Of a stretch of DNA of 64,000 bases, positions 44,995 to 53,676 are shown in pieces. The stretch lies in the NCBI GenBank assembly GCA_032119595.1, contig JAUMBQ010000008.1:1-64000 (forward strand). Direction: 5' to 3'. Each line of letters begins with the position of its first letter. The stretch's first letter is position 1. Under the pieces are notes generated by a model. That model was not told the origin of the DNA, made no database searches, and saw only the letters and a list, made by a program, of their open reading frames with translations. This DNA is from JAGIBJ01 sp032119595 (GTDB taxonomy: Bacteria > Actinomycetota > Thermoleophilia > Solirubrobacterales > Solirubrobacteraceae). Both the position numbers and the translations under genes were made by a program.

Positions 44995-45951
44995 TCAGCC
45001 GCCGAGCTGGAGGTCGCGGTGGCGCGCCTCAGCCCAGTACGCATCGCCTGCGCCGTAGCGCGTGGAGAGCTGCTCGGCGATCGCGACGGAGCGGTGGCGG
45101 CCGCCGGTGCAGCCGATGCCGATCGTGACGTGCGCTTTGCCTTCGGCGGCGTAGAGCGGAAGAAGGAAGTCGAGGAGCGGCAGGAGCTTGTCGTAGAACT
45201 CGCCGAGTTGGCCGTCGGCGGCGATGTAGGCGAGCACCTCGGGGTTGTCGCGGCCGTTCTTGGGGCGAAGCGCCGGATCCCAATGCGGGTTGGGGAGGAA
45301 GCGGACGTCGAACACGAGGTCGGCGTCGCGCACCGTGCCGCGCTTGAAGCCGAAGCTCTCGAACGTGACCGACATGCGCTCGGTGGCTTCGCGCGGAAGG
45401 AGCTCGGAGATGATGCGGCGGCGCAGCTCGTGCACGGTCAGGCCACCGGAGTCGATCACCGTTTCGGCGAGCGTTTCGACTTTGCCGAGTACGCGCCGTT
45501 CGGCGGCGATGCCCTCGGCGACCGACCCGTGCGGCGCGAGCGGATGGCGGCGGCGGGTCTCCTTGTAGCGAGTGATCAGCACCTCGTCTTCGGCTCTCAG
45601 GAACACGACGCGGTGGGTGTCGCCGCGTTGGCGGAGTCCCTCGAGGACCTCGTTGAGAGCTTCGAAGTAGGAGCCGCCGCGCACGTCGCACACCACGGCC
45701 GCTCGTTCGACCTTGCTTCCTGGATGGTGGAAGAGCTCGACGAGTTGGGCGATCATCTCGGGCGGCAGGTTGTCGACGCAGAAGTAGCCCTGGTCCTCGA
45801 ACACGTCGATCGCGGTCGACTTCCCGGCGCCTGAGTAGCCGGTGATGACGACGAAGTCCTTGAGGGTCACTTCGCCCTCGTCCGGGACGGGCGGCGTGAT
45901 CTCGGCGGGCGGAAGCGTGGGCTCGGTCACTCCCCCCGACGCTAGCGGCAC
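44995..45951 (-). CDS. rapZ: RNase adapter protein RapZ (YvcJ), nucleotide-binding
   Basis: A 318-residue P-loop protein. Walker A is VITGYSGAGKSTAID; then GYFCVDNLPPEMI, CDVRGGSYFEAL, FLRAEDEVLITRYKETRR and RRRHPLA. The C-terminal domain ends with the family signature IGIGCTGGRHRSVAIAEQL. In E. coli RapZ controls glmZ sRNA and hexosamine synthesis; in Gram-positives the role is less clear. GTG at 45951 is the first start; GTG at 45930 is equally possible. It follows uvrC on the same strand, the common order, but the usual next genes yvcK and whiA are missing. Confidence 0.93.
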   Translation of the reverse strand: MPLASGGVTEPTLPPAEITPPVPDEGEVTLKDFVVITGYSGAGKSTAIDVFEDQGYFCVDNLPPEMIAQLVELFHHPGSKVERAAVVCDVRGGSYFEALNEVLEGLRQRGDTHRVVFLRAEDEVLITRYKETRRRHPLAPHGSVAEGIAAERRVLGKVETLAETVIDSGGLTVHELRRRIISELLPREATERMSVTFESFGFKRGTVRDADLVFDVRFLPNPHWDPALRPKNGRDNPEVLAYIAADGQLGEFYDKLLPLLDFLLPLYAAEGKAHVTIGIGCTGGRHRSVAIAEQLSTRYGAGDAYWAEARHRDLQLGG

Positions 45952-46108
45952 TCCGGCCGCGTGTCACCCCACGCAACGGCGCGTTCGCAATTGGAGGGCG
46001 CGGAGCGGCAAGCAAGCGTTCGCAGATGAAGAGCGCGGAGGCGGCAACCTTGCGTGCACCTATCGGCCGATGATGTCGCCCGGAGGGTCCGAACTGGAGT
46101 GGTTGAAA

Positions 46109-48019
46109 TCAGCTGCGGGCGCTGCCGCGGTGCAGCGCGGTGTGGATGGCGCGCGCTACGGGGGCCGGCAGCCCGGGGACCGCTTCGAGGGCGTCACGGG
46201 AGGCGCTGACGACGGCGTCGGGCGAACCGAAGTGCATGATCAACAGGCGCTTGCGGGCCGGTCCGACGCCCGGCAGCGCGTCGAGCAGCGACTCGGTGAG
46301 CTGTTTGTCGCGGCGCTGGCGGTGGTGGGTGATCGCGAATCGGTGGGCTTCGTCGCGGACGCGCTGGAGCAGCTGCAGCGCCGGGGTGTCGTGCTCGAGC
46401 ACGTACGGGTCGGCTTGGCCGGGCACGAAGACCTCTTCGATCCGCTTGGCTAGGGAGATCACCTGCACGCCGTCCTCGATCAGTGGGCCGAGCGCGCGCA
46501 AGCCGGCGGAGAGCTGTCCTTTGCCACCGTCGATCACGAGCAGATCGGGGCGAGTGGCGAACGATCCATCGCGGGTCGGGTCGTGGGGAGAGCGGTCGCT
46601 CTGACGCTGGTATTGGGCCACGCGCCGCTCCAGCACCTCGTTCATCGACGCAAAGTCGTCGGTCTGCCCCTCTTCGAGCTCCTTGATCTTGAACCGGCGG
46701 TAGTCCGACTTCTTCGGTTCGGCGCCTTCGAAGACGACCATCGAGGCGACCGTGTTGGTGCCCATCAGGGTCGAGATGTCGAAGCATTCGATGCGGAGCG
46801 GGAGTGCCGGGAGATTCAGCACTTCTTGAAGCTCGCCAAGCGCGCCGGTGAGCTGCTCGCGCTTGCGCTGGGCGCGCAGTTTCTCCTGCCCGAGTGCGAG
46901 GTGCGCGTTGCGTTCGGCGAGGTCGAGCACGCGCCTCTTCTCGCCGCGTTCGGGCACGCGGAGTTCCACCCGCCCACCGCGAATCTCCTGGAGCGCGTCG
47001 CGGATCGTGTCCTGTTCTGGCAGCGCGGCTTGCAGCAGCACGAGCCCAGGCACGAGCGGGGTCTCGCGGTAGTACTGCACCAGGAACGCCGTCGCGACGT
47101 CGGCCGCGGTTTGGTCGGCGTCGCCGGTGAGGTAGAAGCTCTGGCGGTCCGACAGCAGGCCATCGCGGACCTGGAACACCTGGACCGAGGCGTCCTCGCC
47201 TTGCGCCGCGACCGCGATCGCGTCGAGGGTCTCGTCGTTGTCGGCAACGATCCGCTGCCGCTCGCTGAGCGATCGCAGCGCCACGAGACGGTTGCGTTCG
47301 AGCGCCGCCGTCTCGAATTCCTCTTGGGCGGCCGCGTCGCGCATGCGCTGCTCGATGCCGGCCTCGACCTCGCGGACATGACCTTCGAGCACTTTGATCG
47401 CGTTCATCACGCCGGCCCGGTAGTCCGTCGCCGAGACGTTGCCCACGCAGGGCGCTTCGCACCGCTTGATATGGAAGTCCAGGCACGGCGACCCGCTGCG
47501 TCGGCCGGGCTCCTGGCCGTCGCAGGACCGGATGAAGAAGATCTTTTGAAGGGTGTCGAGCGTCTCGCGCACTTTGCGCGCCGATGAGTACGGCCCGAAG
47601 TAGCGCCGCGTCTTGCGGTGCCGTTCGCGGGTGAAGTACAGCCGCGGGAATTCCTCGTCGAGGGAGATCGCGAGGTACGGGTACGACTTGTCGTCGCGCA
47701 GCCGGATGTTGAACACCGGCTGGTACTGCTTGATGAAGTTTGCCTCGAGCAGCAGTGCTTCGGTCTCGCTCGACACGGCGATCGTGTCGATGCGGTCGGC
47801 TTCTTGTGGGAGGGTGCGTCCGCCCCGGCGAACCGGGTTCACGAAGTGGCTGGCGACGCGCTTCTTCAGCGACTTCGCCTTGCCGACATAGATGACTTTG
47901 CCGCGCTTGTCGTGGAAGAGGTACACCCCAGGCGCGTCGGGGAGCCGCAGCCGATCCTCTCGGAGTCGTTCCGCGCGCGCCTCGGCGGACTCCTCGTTCT
48001 GATTTCTGGGCTGCGGCAC
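46109..48019 (-). CDS. uvrC: Excinuclease ABC subunit C
   Basis: A 636-residue nucleotide excision repair nuclease. The N-terminal GIY-YIG domain reads GVYLFHDKRGKVIYVGKAKS; then the Cys-rich segment CLDFHIKRCEAPC, a UVR motif region, the RNase H-like nuclease (IECFDISTLMGTNTVASMVV, LLVIDGGKGQL) and C-terminal helix-hairpin-helix (LLDALPGVGPARKRLL). It makes both incisions around UvrB-marked damage. GTG start at 48019. rapZ follows after about 157 bp that contain only short imperfect repeats. Confidence 0.95.
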   Translation of the reverse strand: MPQPRNQNEESAEARAERLREDRLRLPDAPGVYLFHDKRGKVIYVGKAKSLKKRVASHFVNPVRRGGRTLPQEADRIDTIAVSSETEALLLEANFIKQYQPVFNIRLRDDKSYPYLAISLDEEFPRLYFTRERHRKTRRYFGPYSSARKVRETLDTLQKIFFIRSCDGQEPGRRSGSPCLDFHIKRCEAPCVGNVSATDYRAGVMNAIKVLEGHVREVEAGIEQRMRDAAAQEEFETAALERNRLVALRSLSERQRIVADNDETLDAIAVAAQGEDASVQVFQVRDGLLSDRQSFYLTGDADQTAADVATAFLVQYYRETPLVPGLVLLQAALPEQDTIRDALQEIRGGRVELRVPERGEKRRVLDLAERNAHLALGQEKLRAQRKREQLTGALGELQEVLNLPALPLRIECFDISTLMGTNTVASMVVFEGAEPKKSDYRRFKIKELEEGQTDDFASMNEVLERRVAQYQRQSDRSPHDPTRDGSFATRPDLLVIDGGKGQLSAGLRALGPLIEDGVQVISLAKRIEEVFVPGQADPYVLEHDTPALQLLQRVRDEAHRFAITHHRQRRDKQLTESLLDALPGVGPARKRLLIMHFGSPDAVVSASRDALEAVPGLPAPVARAIHTALHRGSARS

Positions 48020-48139
48020 GCCTCATCAGGATAGGAGGAGGAGCGGCCACGGGCTGACCGCTGTGTGCCCCGAGCGGGAGTGCGCCGCGAGGGCCGCGGG
48101 ACCGCCCTCGATCCGTGGGAAGCCGCACCTCCATGAGCG

Positions 48140-50080
48140 TCACGCCACGAGCCGGATCTGGAGCCCGGCGGGTGCGGCGATTCCGGCGCCGGCGAGGAGG
48201 CCGAGGATCTTCTGCACGTAGGCCTGAGTTTCAGGGAACGGAGGAATGCACATGCATTTCGCGACCGCTCCACCGCCCGCGTTGTAGGCGGCAAGGGCCA
48301 GCGGGACCGAGGCGAACTGCCGGAGCAGGTCGTGCATGAGGTGACCTTGGGCGTCGATCGCTTTGGCCGGGTCGAACCGCTCCGCCGGGGACAGCCCGTA
48401 CATCGCCGCCGTCCCTGGCATGAACTGCGCGATCCCGCCGGCACCAGCACCGGATTGGGCATTTGGGTTGAAGTTCGACTCGACCGAAAGCTGGGCCCCG
48501 AGCAGCGCAGCGCCCACGCTCCACCGCTGCGCCGCCCGCGAGATCATCGGCGCGTACCGGGCGGGCACGAACGCCGGGATCGCCGAGCCCGACTTCTCAC
48601 TCCCTCCCCCAGCGGAGGTCCTCTCCGACTCTGCGTCGCCGGACCCTGCCGACCCACCGGCGTCTTGATCCGCTGCACCGGCCTTCGTCGCCACCGAACC
48701 GCTGCGGCTGCCCGCTGAACGCGACGCACCAGCGCCGCGCTTGAACCCAACCGAAGCAGACCCCGCGCTGCGCACGAACCCAAAGTGCCAGTCCTCCCAG
48801 GCGTATCGCTTGATGAATCCGAACCGGCCGGAGTTCGCCGCCAGCCAGCCCCAGGCGGCGTTCGGGCCGAGGTCCAGCTCGGTACCGAGGCGATGCAGGC
48901 TCGTGCCTGGCCTGGCCACCCACTTGGGGTCTGGGTGACGACGGAAGAGCTCCGCCTGCTCGGCGTCGCTGCGGTAGCCCGAGGTGATGACCAACGCGAT
49001 CCCACTGCGGCGCGCGGCTGCGGCCATCCGATCGAACGCCAACGCGACATCGGGGCGCATCCGCTGCCCCTGGCGGACCGCGAGCGGCCCGGTGTAGTCG
49101 CCGGTCCCCATGCCACCGTCGGCATCGAGCGCGGCGACGGCCACTTCGGCGGTCGAGCGCACGACCCGATCGCGGCGGCCATCGGCGTCGGCGCTCAGCG
49201 CGGTGATGCGAACGCGCGTCGGGAGTTCACCGGAACGCAGCGGCTTCCCGTCGTCATCGACGTACACCACGTCGCGAACCCGCAGCCCATTCGCATCGCC
49301 GTTCGCCATCGCAGCGGCGATGCCGCGGCGGCGGAACTCTGCTTCGGTGATCTGCTGCGAGTCGTCGGCGGTGTAGAGCAGTGGCTGCGCGTCGAGCATC
49401 GCTTGCGCTGCCGAGAGCGCCGCGACATCGGCCCGCCCCTGCACGGTCGACGCGCGTCCGAGCGCGGACGCCACGAGGCCGAGGCCCGACGCGACGGCCA
49501 GGACCAACGCGATGATCGCCAGGACCACCACCGTGGACTGACCGGAGTCGCCACCGAAGAGCACGGACAGCGGAGAGCGAGGCGGTGGCACGATCGCCAA
49601 TCGCGCCACGACCGGCCGGAGTTCCTGCTCCACGAGCTGCGAAAGCGCGTCGCCTGGTGGCTGCACCACCACAACCTCGTCGACGGTGCGCAGGACGGCG
49701 TCAACCTCGTCGCACCTCGGGCGCCCGATCGCAATCGCGAGCGGCCCGTCGTACGTGCTCACAAGCGCGAGCACGGCCGCCGGATCGGCCTCACTCGGGA
49801 TGTCCACCGTCATCACGCGCGCCTGCGACGCGCACCCCCAATCCTCCGGCAGCTCGGCGGTGAGCCGCGCGATCTCAGCACGCCGTGGACTTCGCGCCGA
49901 CCGGACTGATCCTGCCCTCACCGACGAGCACCCCCACCGCACGAGCAGGGGCGACGCCGCCGGGCTTTGCCGACCGGACCCCGCCCGACGCCCCGAACGA
50001 CCCGAGCCTTGCAGTGCCCTGAGCGCGAGGATCTCCGACCGGTCACCCAGGAACGCGCACGATGGTGCAGCCGTGCTCAT
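48140..50080 (-). CDS. TadG-like anchor fused to VanY carboxypeptidase and SLT lytic transglycosylase domains
   Basis: A 646-residue multidomain protein. Residues about 1-170 are a soluble N-terminus (region 80-165 looks like an alpha/beta fragment). Then GDSGQSTVVVLAIIALVLAV (178-197) is a TadE/TadG-type class III signal/membrane segment, followed by a pilin-like region to about 320. Residues 335-435 are a VanY D,D-carboxypeptidase: SGYRSDAEQ, SLHRLGTELDLG (His396, Asp403) and EDWHFGF (His432). A Ser/Gly/Ala linker (440-500) leads to an SLT domain with the catalytic Glu534 (SVESNFNPNA), GGIAQFMPGTA and ALAAYNAGGGAV. It should bind the membrane and cut both peptide crosslinks and glycan. ATG overlaps the upstream stop (ATGA). 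Confidence 0.85.
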   Translation of the reverse strand: MSTAAPSCAFLGDRSEILALRALQGSGRSGRRAGSGRQSPAASPLLVRWGCSSVRAGSVRSARSPRRAEIARLTAELPEDWGCASQARVMTVDIPSEADPAAVLALVSTYDGPLAIAIGRPRCDEVDAVLRTVDEVVVVQPPGDALSQLVEQELRPVVARLAIVPPPRSPLSVLFGGDSGQSTVVVLAIIALVLAVASGLGLVASALGRASTVQGRADVAALSAAQAMLDAQPLLYTADDSQQITEAEFRRRGIAAAMANGDANGLRVRDVVYVDDDGKPLRSGELPTRVRITALSADADGRRDRVVRSTAEVAVAALDADGGMGTGDYTGPLAVRQGQRMRPDVALAFDRMAAAARRSGIALVITSGYRSDAEQAELFRRHPDPKWVARPGTSLHRLGTELDLGPNAAWGWLAANSGRFGFIKRYAWEDWHFGFVRSAGSASVGFKRGAGASRSAGSRSGSVATKAGAADQDAGGSAGSGDAESERTSAGGGSEKSGSAIPAFVPARYAPMISRAAQRWSVGAALLGAQLSVESNFNPNAQSGAGAGGIAQFMPGTAAMYGLSPAERFDPAKAIDAQGHLMHDLLRQFASVPLALAAYNAGGGAVAKCMCIPPFPETQAYVQKILGLLAGAGIAAPAGLQIRLVA

Positions 50081-50478
50081 CGCGCCGCCTTCTCGTCGAA
50101 CACGACCGAGCGCTCGGCATCGATACGCGCCGCGACGACCTTTGGCACACGCGGCTCGACCCGTACGGTCGCTCTCCCGCTCCCGACCACCACGCGCGTC
50201 CGACTCCAGCCAGGGCTCGCATCGCGGGCTGCTCGCTTCGAGTCCCGCCCCTGCAGCTCGGCAACCGCAGCGGCCACCGCCGCTTGATCGGCTGCCTCGC
50301 GGGCGCTATAGCCCGCCAACGCCCCGGCAACCAACAGCGTGATCGCCACGAGCAGCGGCACGAACGCCAGCAGTTCGACGGAGGCCTGGCCCTGTTCATC
50401 AACCACACGCGGCCCACCAGGCGCCGTTCCACCGGCCCCATGCTGCGGCGGTACGGCGAGGGAACTGCGCACGATCAC
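50077..50478 (-). CDS. TadE-like pseudopilin
   Basis: A 133-residue protein with the TadE motif DEQGQASVELLAFVPLLVAI: an acidic residue and Gly-Gln before a hydrophobic helix containing the conserved Glu. The rest is a short external domain rich in Arg and Val. TadE-type proteins are inserted as minor pilins or assembly factors of Tad/Flp systems. It shares GTGA and ATGA overlaps with both neighbours, so the three are translated as a unit. No Tad ATPase or platform gene lies in this window. Confidence 0.8.
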   Translation of the reverse strand: MIVRSSLAVPPQHGAGGTAPGGPRVVDEQGQASVELLAFVPLLVAITLLVAGALAGYSAREAADQAAVAAAVAELQGRDSKRAARDASPGWSRTRVVVGSGRATVRVEPRVPKVVAARIDAERSVVFDEKAAR

Positions 50479-51002
50479 GCGTCAACCTGGCTCGGGAGCA
50501 GCGCCCGCCCACTCACTGACCCGAAGGTCAGCCCCGGCACAATCGACGGCACGCGGAGGCGCACCGTCACCCGGCCGGCGGCCTTCGCGTTCTCGCTGGC
50601 CATTCGGACGTGCGCGCCCTGCACAAGGAAGCTCGGCAGCTCCGCTCTCACCGCCGGTGCAGGGTCGTCGCCCAGTGCCTGCGATCGCGCACCGACACGC
50701 GCCGCACCCGCCGCACTCCACGCGGTGTAACCCGCCACCGCACCCTGCCCCATCGCCAGGGCCACGAGCACGAAGACCGGAATCAGCGCCACGGTCTCGA
50801 CCGCAGCCTGGCCTGCTTCCCACCGCCCGGCGGCACCTGACGCGGGCACCGCGACCTGGCCCGAGCGACGCGGCGGCCCAGGACGTGGCGCCGGCCTGCT
50901 CCACCAGCGGCGCTTCGGGCCGCGGCACGCTTTGCCAACACGACGGCCACTCCACATCGGGACGGTGAGCTTCCGCCGGTGTCCTGTGCCTCGAGTGGCC
51001 AT
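50475..51002 (-). CDS. TadE-like pseudopilin, basic N-terminus
   Basis: Up to 175 residues from ATG at 51002, but the first about 50 are Arg/Pro-rich and the real start may be GTG at 50849 (125 residues). The core is WEAGQAAVETVALIPVFVLV, the TadE-type helix with Gln-Ala-Ala-Val-Glu, followed by a small domain with LPSFLVQGAHVRMASEN and VRLRVPSIVPGL. Overlaps the second TadE-like gene by 4 bp. Part of a three-gene pseudopilin set. Confidence 0.7.
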   Translation of the reverse strand: MATRGTGHRRKLTVPMWSGRRVGKACRGPKRRWWSRPAPRPGPPRRSGQVAVPASGAAGRWEAGQAAVETVALIPVFVLVALAMGQGAVAGYTAWSAAGAARVGARSQALGDDPAPAVRAELPSFLVQGAHVRMASENAKAAGRVTVRLRVPSIVPGLTFGSVSGRALLPSQVDA

Positions 51003-51177
51003 GCATCGATCGTGCCGATCGACCTGTCACGAAATTGCGCAGCCCTGCACCAATGCCGCGGAGACCGGCTTGGCCCCGCACAACGATTCGAGCGCCGGCC
51101 CGCTGACCGAAGTCAGCGAACCGGCGCTCGAAGAAGCACGGTCGGTGCGCGGCGGCCGGGCGGGCCCCCGCGGGGCG

Positions 51178-52002
51178 CTACTCGCCGCGGAGCGCGTCCG
51201 CGGCGACGTCGACCGCGTCGTGCTCAGTGACGTCGCGGAGCTCGCGCACGGGCTCGGCGACCTCGACGATCGGCTCCGGGCTGAAGCGGTAGCCGATGCC
51301 GAAGTGCGTGTGAATGTAGCGCCAGCTCGGCGAGCCCTTGTCGAGCTTCTGGCGGAGCTTGCGGACGAACACGTCGACCGAACGATCGCCGCGGGCCATC
51401 GAGTAGCCCCACACGCGCTCGTAGATGTCTTCGCGCTCGAGCACACGGCCAGGCGTGCCGGCCAGCAAGCGAAGGAGTTCGAACTCGCGTCGCGTCAGGT
51501 CGAGCGACTTGTCGCCGACGAACGCCTGGAACTGATCGGCGTTGATCGACAGCTCGCCGACGGCGACCGTCGGCTGCTCGTCGCGGGCCTTGCTGCGCGC
51601 ACGGCGGCGCACGACGGCCTCCACGCGAGCGATGAGCTCTTCGGGGTGGCACGGCTTGGACAGCCAGTCGTCCGCGCCCATCCGCAGACCGCGAACGCGC
51701 TGCGCGACGGTCGACGGGCCGCAGCACACCACCACAGGCAGACCGGGCGCCTCGCGATGCAGCGAATCCAGGTGATCCCACGCCGCGTTGCCCAGGACGC
51801 GCAGGTCGATGACCAACACGTCGAGGCGCATCGACACGAGTTCCTCGATCGGCGTCGCGCCGGCCAGCACGCGGTACCGGTGCCCGGCCGCGTCGAGACG
51901 CTTGCTCAGGACCCGGATGAACGCCTGGTCGGTGTCGACCACCGCAAGCTTGAGCTCACGCTGGGTGCCACTGCGGCCTTGCTGCTCGCGCATGTCACTC
52001 AC
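51178..52002 (-). CDS. OmpR/PhoB-family response regulator
   Basis: A 274-residue regulator. Receiver domain (about 18-130): LKLAVVDTDQAFIRVL, phosphoacceptor Asp in VLVIDLRVLG, and the Lys in LSKPCHPEEL. The winged-helix domain (about 150-250) has LTRREFELLRLLAGTPGRVL, RSVDVFVRKLRQKL and IHTHFGIGYRF. One of the usual paired acidic residues at the phosphorylation pocket is present (DTD). GTG at 52002 with GGAGGGA just upstream is favoured over ATG at 51993. It lies 50 bp downstream of phoU; a PhoP role for the pst genes is likely. No histidine kinase is adjacent. Confidence 0.85.
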   Translation of the reverse strand: MSDMREQQGRSGTQRELKLAVVDTDQAFIRVLSKRLDAAGHRYRVLAGATPIEELVSMRLDVLVIDLRVLGNAAWDHLDSLHREAPGLPVVVCCGPSTVAQRVRGLRMGADDWLSKPCHPEELIARVEAVVRRRARSKARDEQPTVAVGELSINADQFQAFVGDKSLDLTRREFELLRLLAGTPGRVLEREDIYERVWGYSMARGDRSVDVFVRKLRQKLDKGSPSWRYIHTHFGIGYRFSPEPIVEVAEPVRELRDVTEHDAVDVAADALRGE

Positions 52003-52052
52003 GGTACTCCCTCCGGCGGAGCGTGCGGATGCCCACGCTTGACTGCCGTCGT

Positions 52053-52742
52053 TCACAGTTCATTCCTGGTCGCCATGTTGAGCCCGCGGTATCGGCCCGT
52101 TTCCAGGAAGATCACGTGCTCACCGATGTCCACGGCGTTGTCGGCGATGCGCTCGAACGCGCGGGCCGCCATCACCATCGTCATCGACCATTCGCGCCGG
52201 TCGGCGTCTCCACCGAGCTCGATCGCTTCGCGGAAAATGGCTTTGTTCCGGGCGTCGATGTCCTCGTCGATCTCGCGAAGCGATCCAGCGAGTTCGACAT
52301 CGCGGGTCGCAAACGCCTGGCGCGCAACGCGGACCACGCTGCGCGTTCCCTCCGCGAGGGCAACGATGTCTTCCACCAGGCGCTGGTCTGACGGCGGCTG
52401 CCAACCCGAGAGTGGCACGAGCTTCGCCACGTTCACGCACTGGTCGCCCATGCGTTCCAGATGGCGCGCGATGTAGAGCAGCGACGTCACGAGACGCAGA
52501 TCGGTCGCGACCGGAGCCTGGAGCGCCAGCAACGAGATCACGCCGCTATGGAGGTCGAGGTACCGCGCGTCGATGCGCTGGTCGGCCATCACCACCAGCT
52601 GGGCCAGCTCTACGTCGTGGTGACGCAGGGTCTCGGTGGTGCGATCGACCTGGTCAACGACCAGATCGATGCCCTCGAGGGCGAGCTGCTCTAGCCGGGC
52701 GAGGTCCTCGTGGAACTTGCTGCGAATCTCAGTCACGGTCAT
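52053..52742 (-). CDS. phoU: Phosphate transport regulator PhoU
   Basis: A 229-residue all-helical protein made of two similar three-helix bundles with the E/DxxxD metal-binding patterns (for example RHLERMGDQCVNVAKL and RAFERIADNAVDIGEHVIF). PhoU inhibits the Pho two-component system when phosphate is plentiful, acting with the Pst transporter. ATG at 52742, 4 bp after the pstB stop. It is the fifth gene of pstS-C-A-B-phoU. Confidence 0.94.
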   Translation of the reverse strand: MTVTEIRSKFHEDLARLEQLALEGIDLVVDQVDRTTETLRHHDVELAQLVVMADQRIDARYLDLHSGVISLLALQAPVATDLRLVTSLLYIARHLERMGDQCVNVAKLVPLSGWQPPSDQRLVEDIVALAEGTRSVVRVARQAFATRDVELAGSLREIDEDIDARNKAIFREAIELGGDADRREWSMTMVMAARAFERIADNAVDIGEHVIFLETGRYRGLNMATRNEL

Positions 52743-52746
52743 GCGA

Positions 52747-53670
52747 TCAGCCGAACTTGCCGGAGATGTACGCCTCGGTACGTGGATCCGATGGGTTCGT
52801 GAAGAGCTGCTGCGTCGGGTTGAACTCCGCGAGCGTCCCCACGCGCGCGCCTTCGGTGCCACCCTGCTCGACGGTGAAGAACGCGGTGCGGTCTGACACG
52901 CGACCGGCCTGCTGCATGTTGTGCGTGACGATCACGATCGTGTACTTCTCGCGAAGCTCGAGCATCAGCTCCTCGATGCGCCCGGTCGAGATCGGGTCCA
53001 GGGCCGAGCAGGGCTCGTCCATGAGGATCACTTCCGGGTCGGTCGCCATCGCGCGGGCGATGCACAGACGCTGCTGCTGGCCACCCGACATGCCGTAGGC
53101 GTTGGTCTTGAGGCGGTCCTTGACCTCGTCCCACAGCGACGCGCGGGTGAGAGCGCGCTCGACGATCTCGTCCATGTCGCCCTTCATCCCGAGGACCTTC
53201 GGCCCGAACGCGATGTTGTCGTAGATCGACTTCGGGAATGGGTTCGGCTTCTGGAAGACCATGCCGATGAGCGTGCGGACCTGCACCACATCGACCTTTG
53301 GGCCGTAGAGGTCCTCGCCCATGAAGTTGATCGTGCCGCCGACCTTCGCGCCGGTGACGAGGTCGTTCATGCGGTTCAGGCAACGCAGGAGTGTCGACTT
53401 TCCGCAGCCCGAGGGGCCGATGAACGCGGTGATCTCGTTGCGACGGATCTGCATGTCGACGCCGTCGACGGCCAGCTTGGGTCCGTAGTGCACGGACACC
53501 TTGGAGAGATCGAACGTGACAGGGGCGTCTGGGTCGATCGAACGGCCTGTCGGGAGCGTTTGCGAGTGCTGCACCGGCGCCGCGGCGCCTGAAGGGTTGG
53601 TCATGGCCTCATCCGAGACGGTGGGGGCCGTCTGCCGGGGATTGGAGTTCATTGTCTTCGATGGATTCAT
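52747..53670 (-). CDS. pstB: Phosphate ABC transporter ATP-binding protein PstB
   Basis: A 307-residue ATPase with Walker A GPSGCGKST, Q-loop FQKPNPFPKSIYDN, signature YGMSGGQQQRLCIARA, Walker B VILMDEPCSALDP and switch His in VTHNMQQA. The first about 50 residues form a low-complexity extension unusual for PstB; Met at 53604 may be the true start. It energises phosphate import through PstA/PstC. It lies 6 bp after pstA. Confidence 0.94.
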   Translation of the reverse strand: MNPSKTMNSNPRQTAPTVSDEAMTNPSGAAAPVQHSQTLPTGRSIDPDAPVTFDLSKVSVHYGPKLAVDGVDMQIRRNEITAFIGPSGCGKSTLLRCLNRMNDLVTGAKVGGTINFMGEDLYGPKVDVVQVRTLIGMVFQKPNPFPKSIYDNIAFGPKVLGMKGDMDEIVERALTRASLWDEVKDRLKTNAYGMSGGQQQRLCIARAMATDPEVILMDEPCSALDPISTGRIEELMLELREKYTIVIVTHNMQQAGRVSDRTAFFTVEQGGTEGARVGTLAEFNPTQQLFTNPSDPRTEAYISGKFG

Positions 53671-53676
53671 GGCTGT

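Noticed and set aside
44624..45058. Possible plus-strand gene between the reductase and rapZ genes
   Set aside because: The translation is low complexity, overlaps short tandem repeats, and runs antisense into rapZ.
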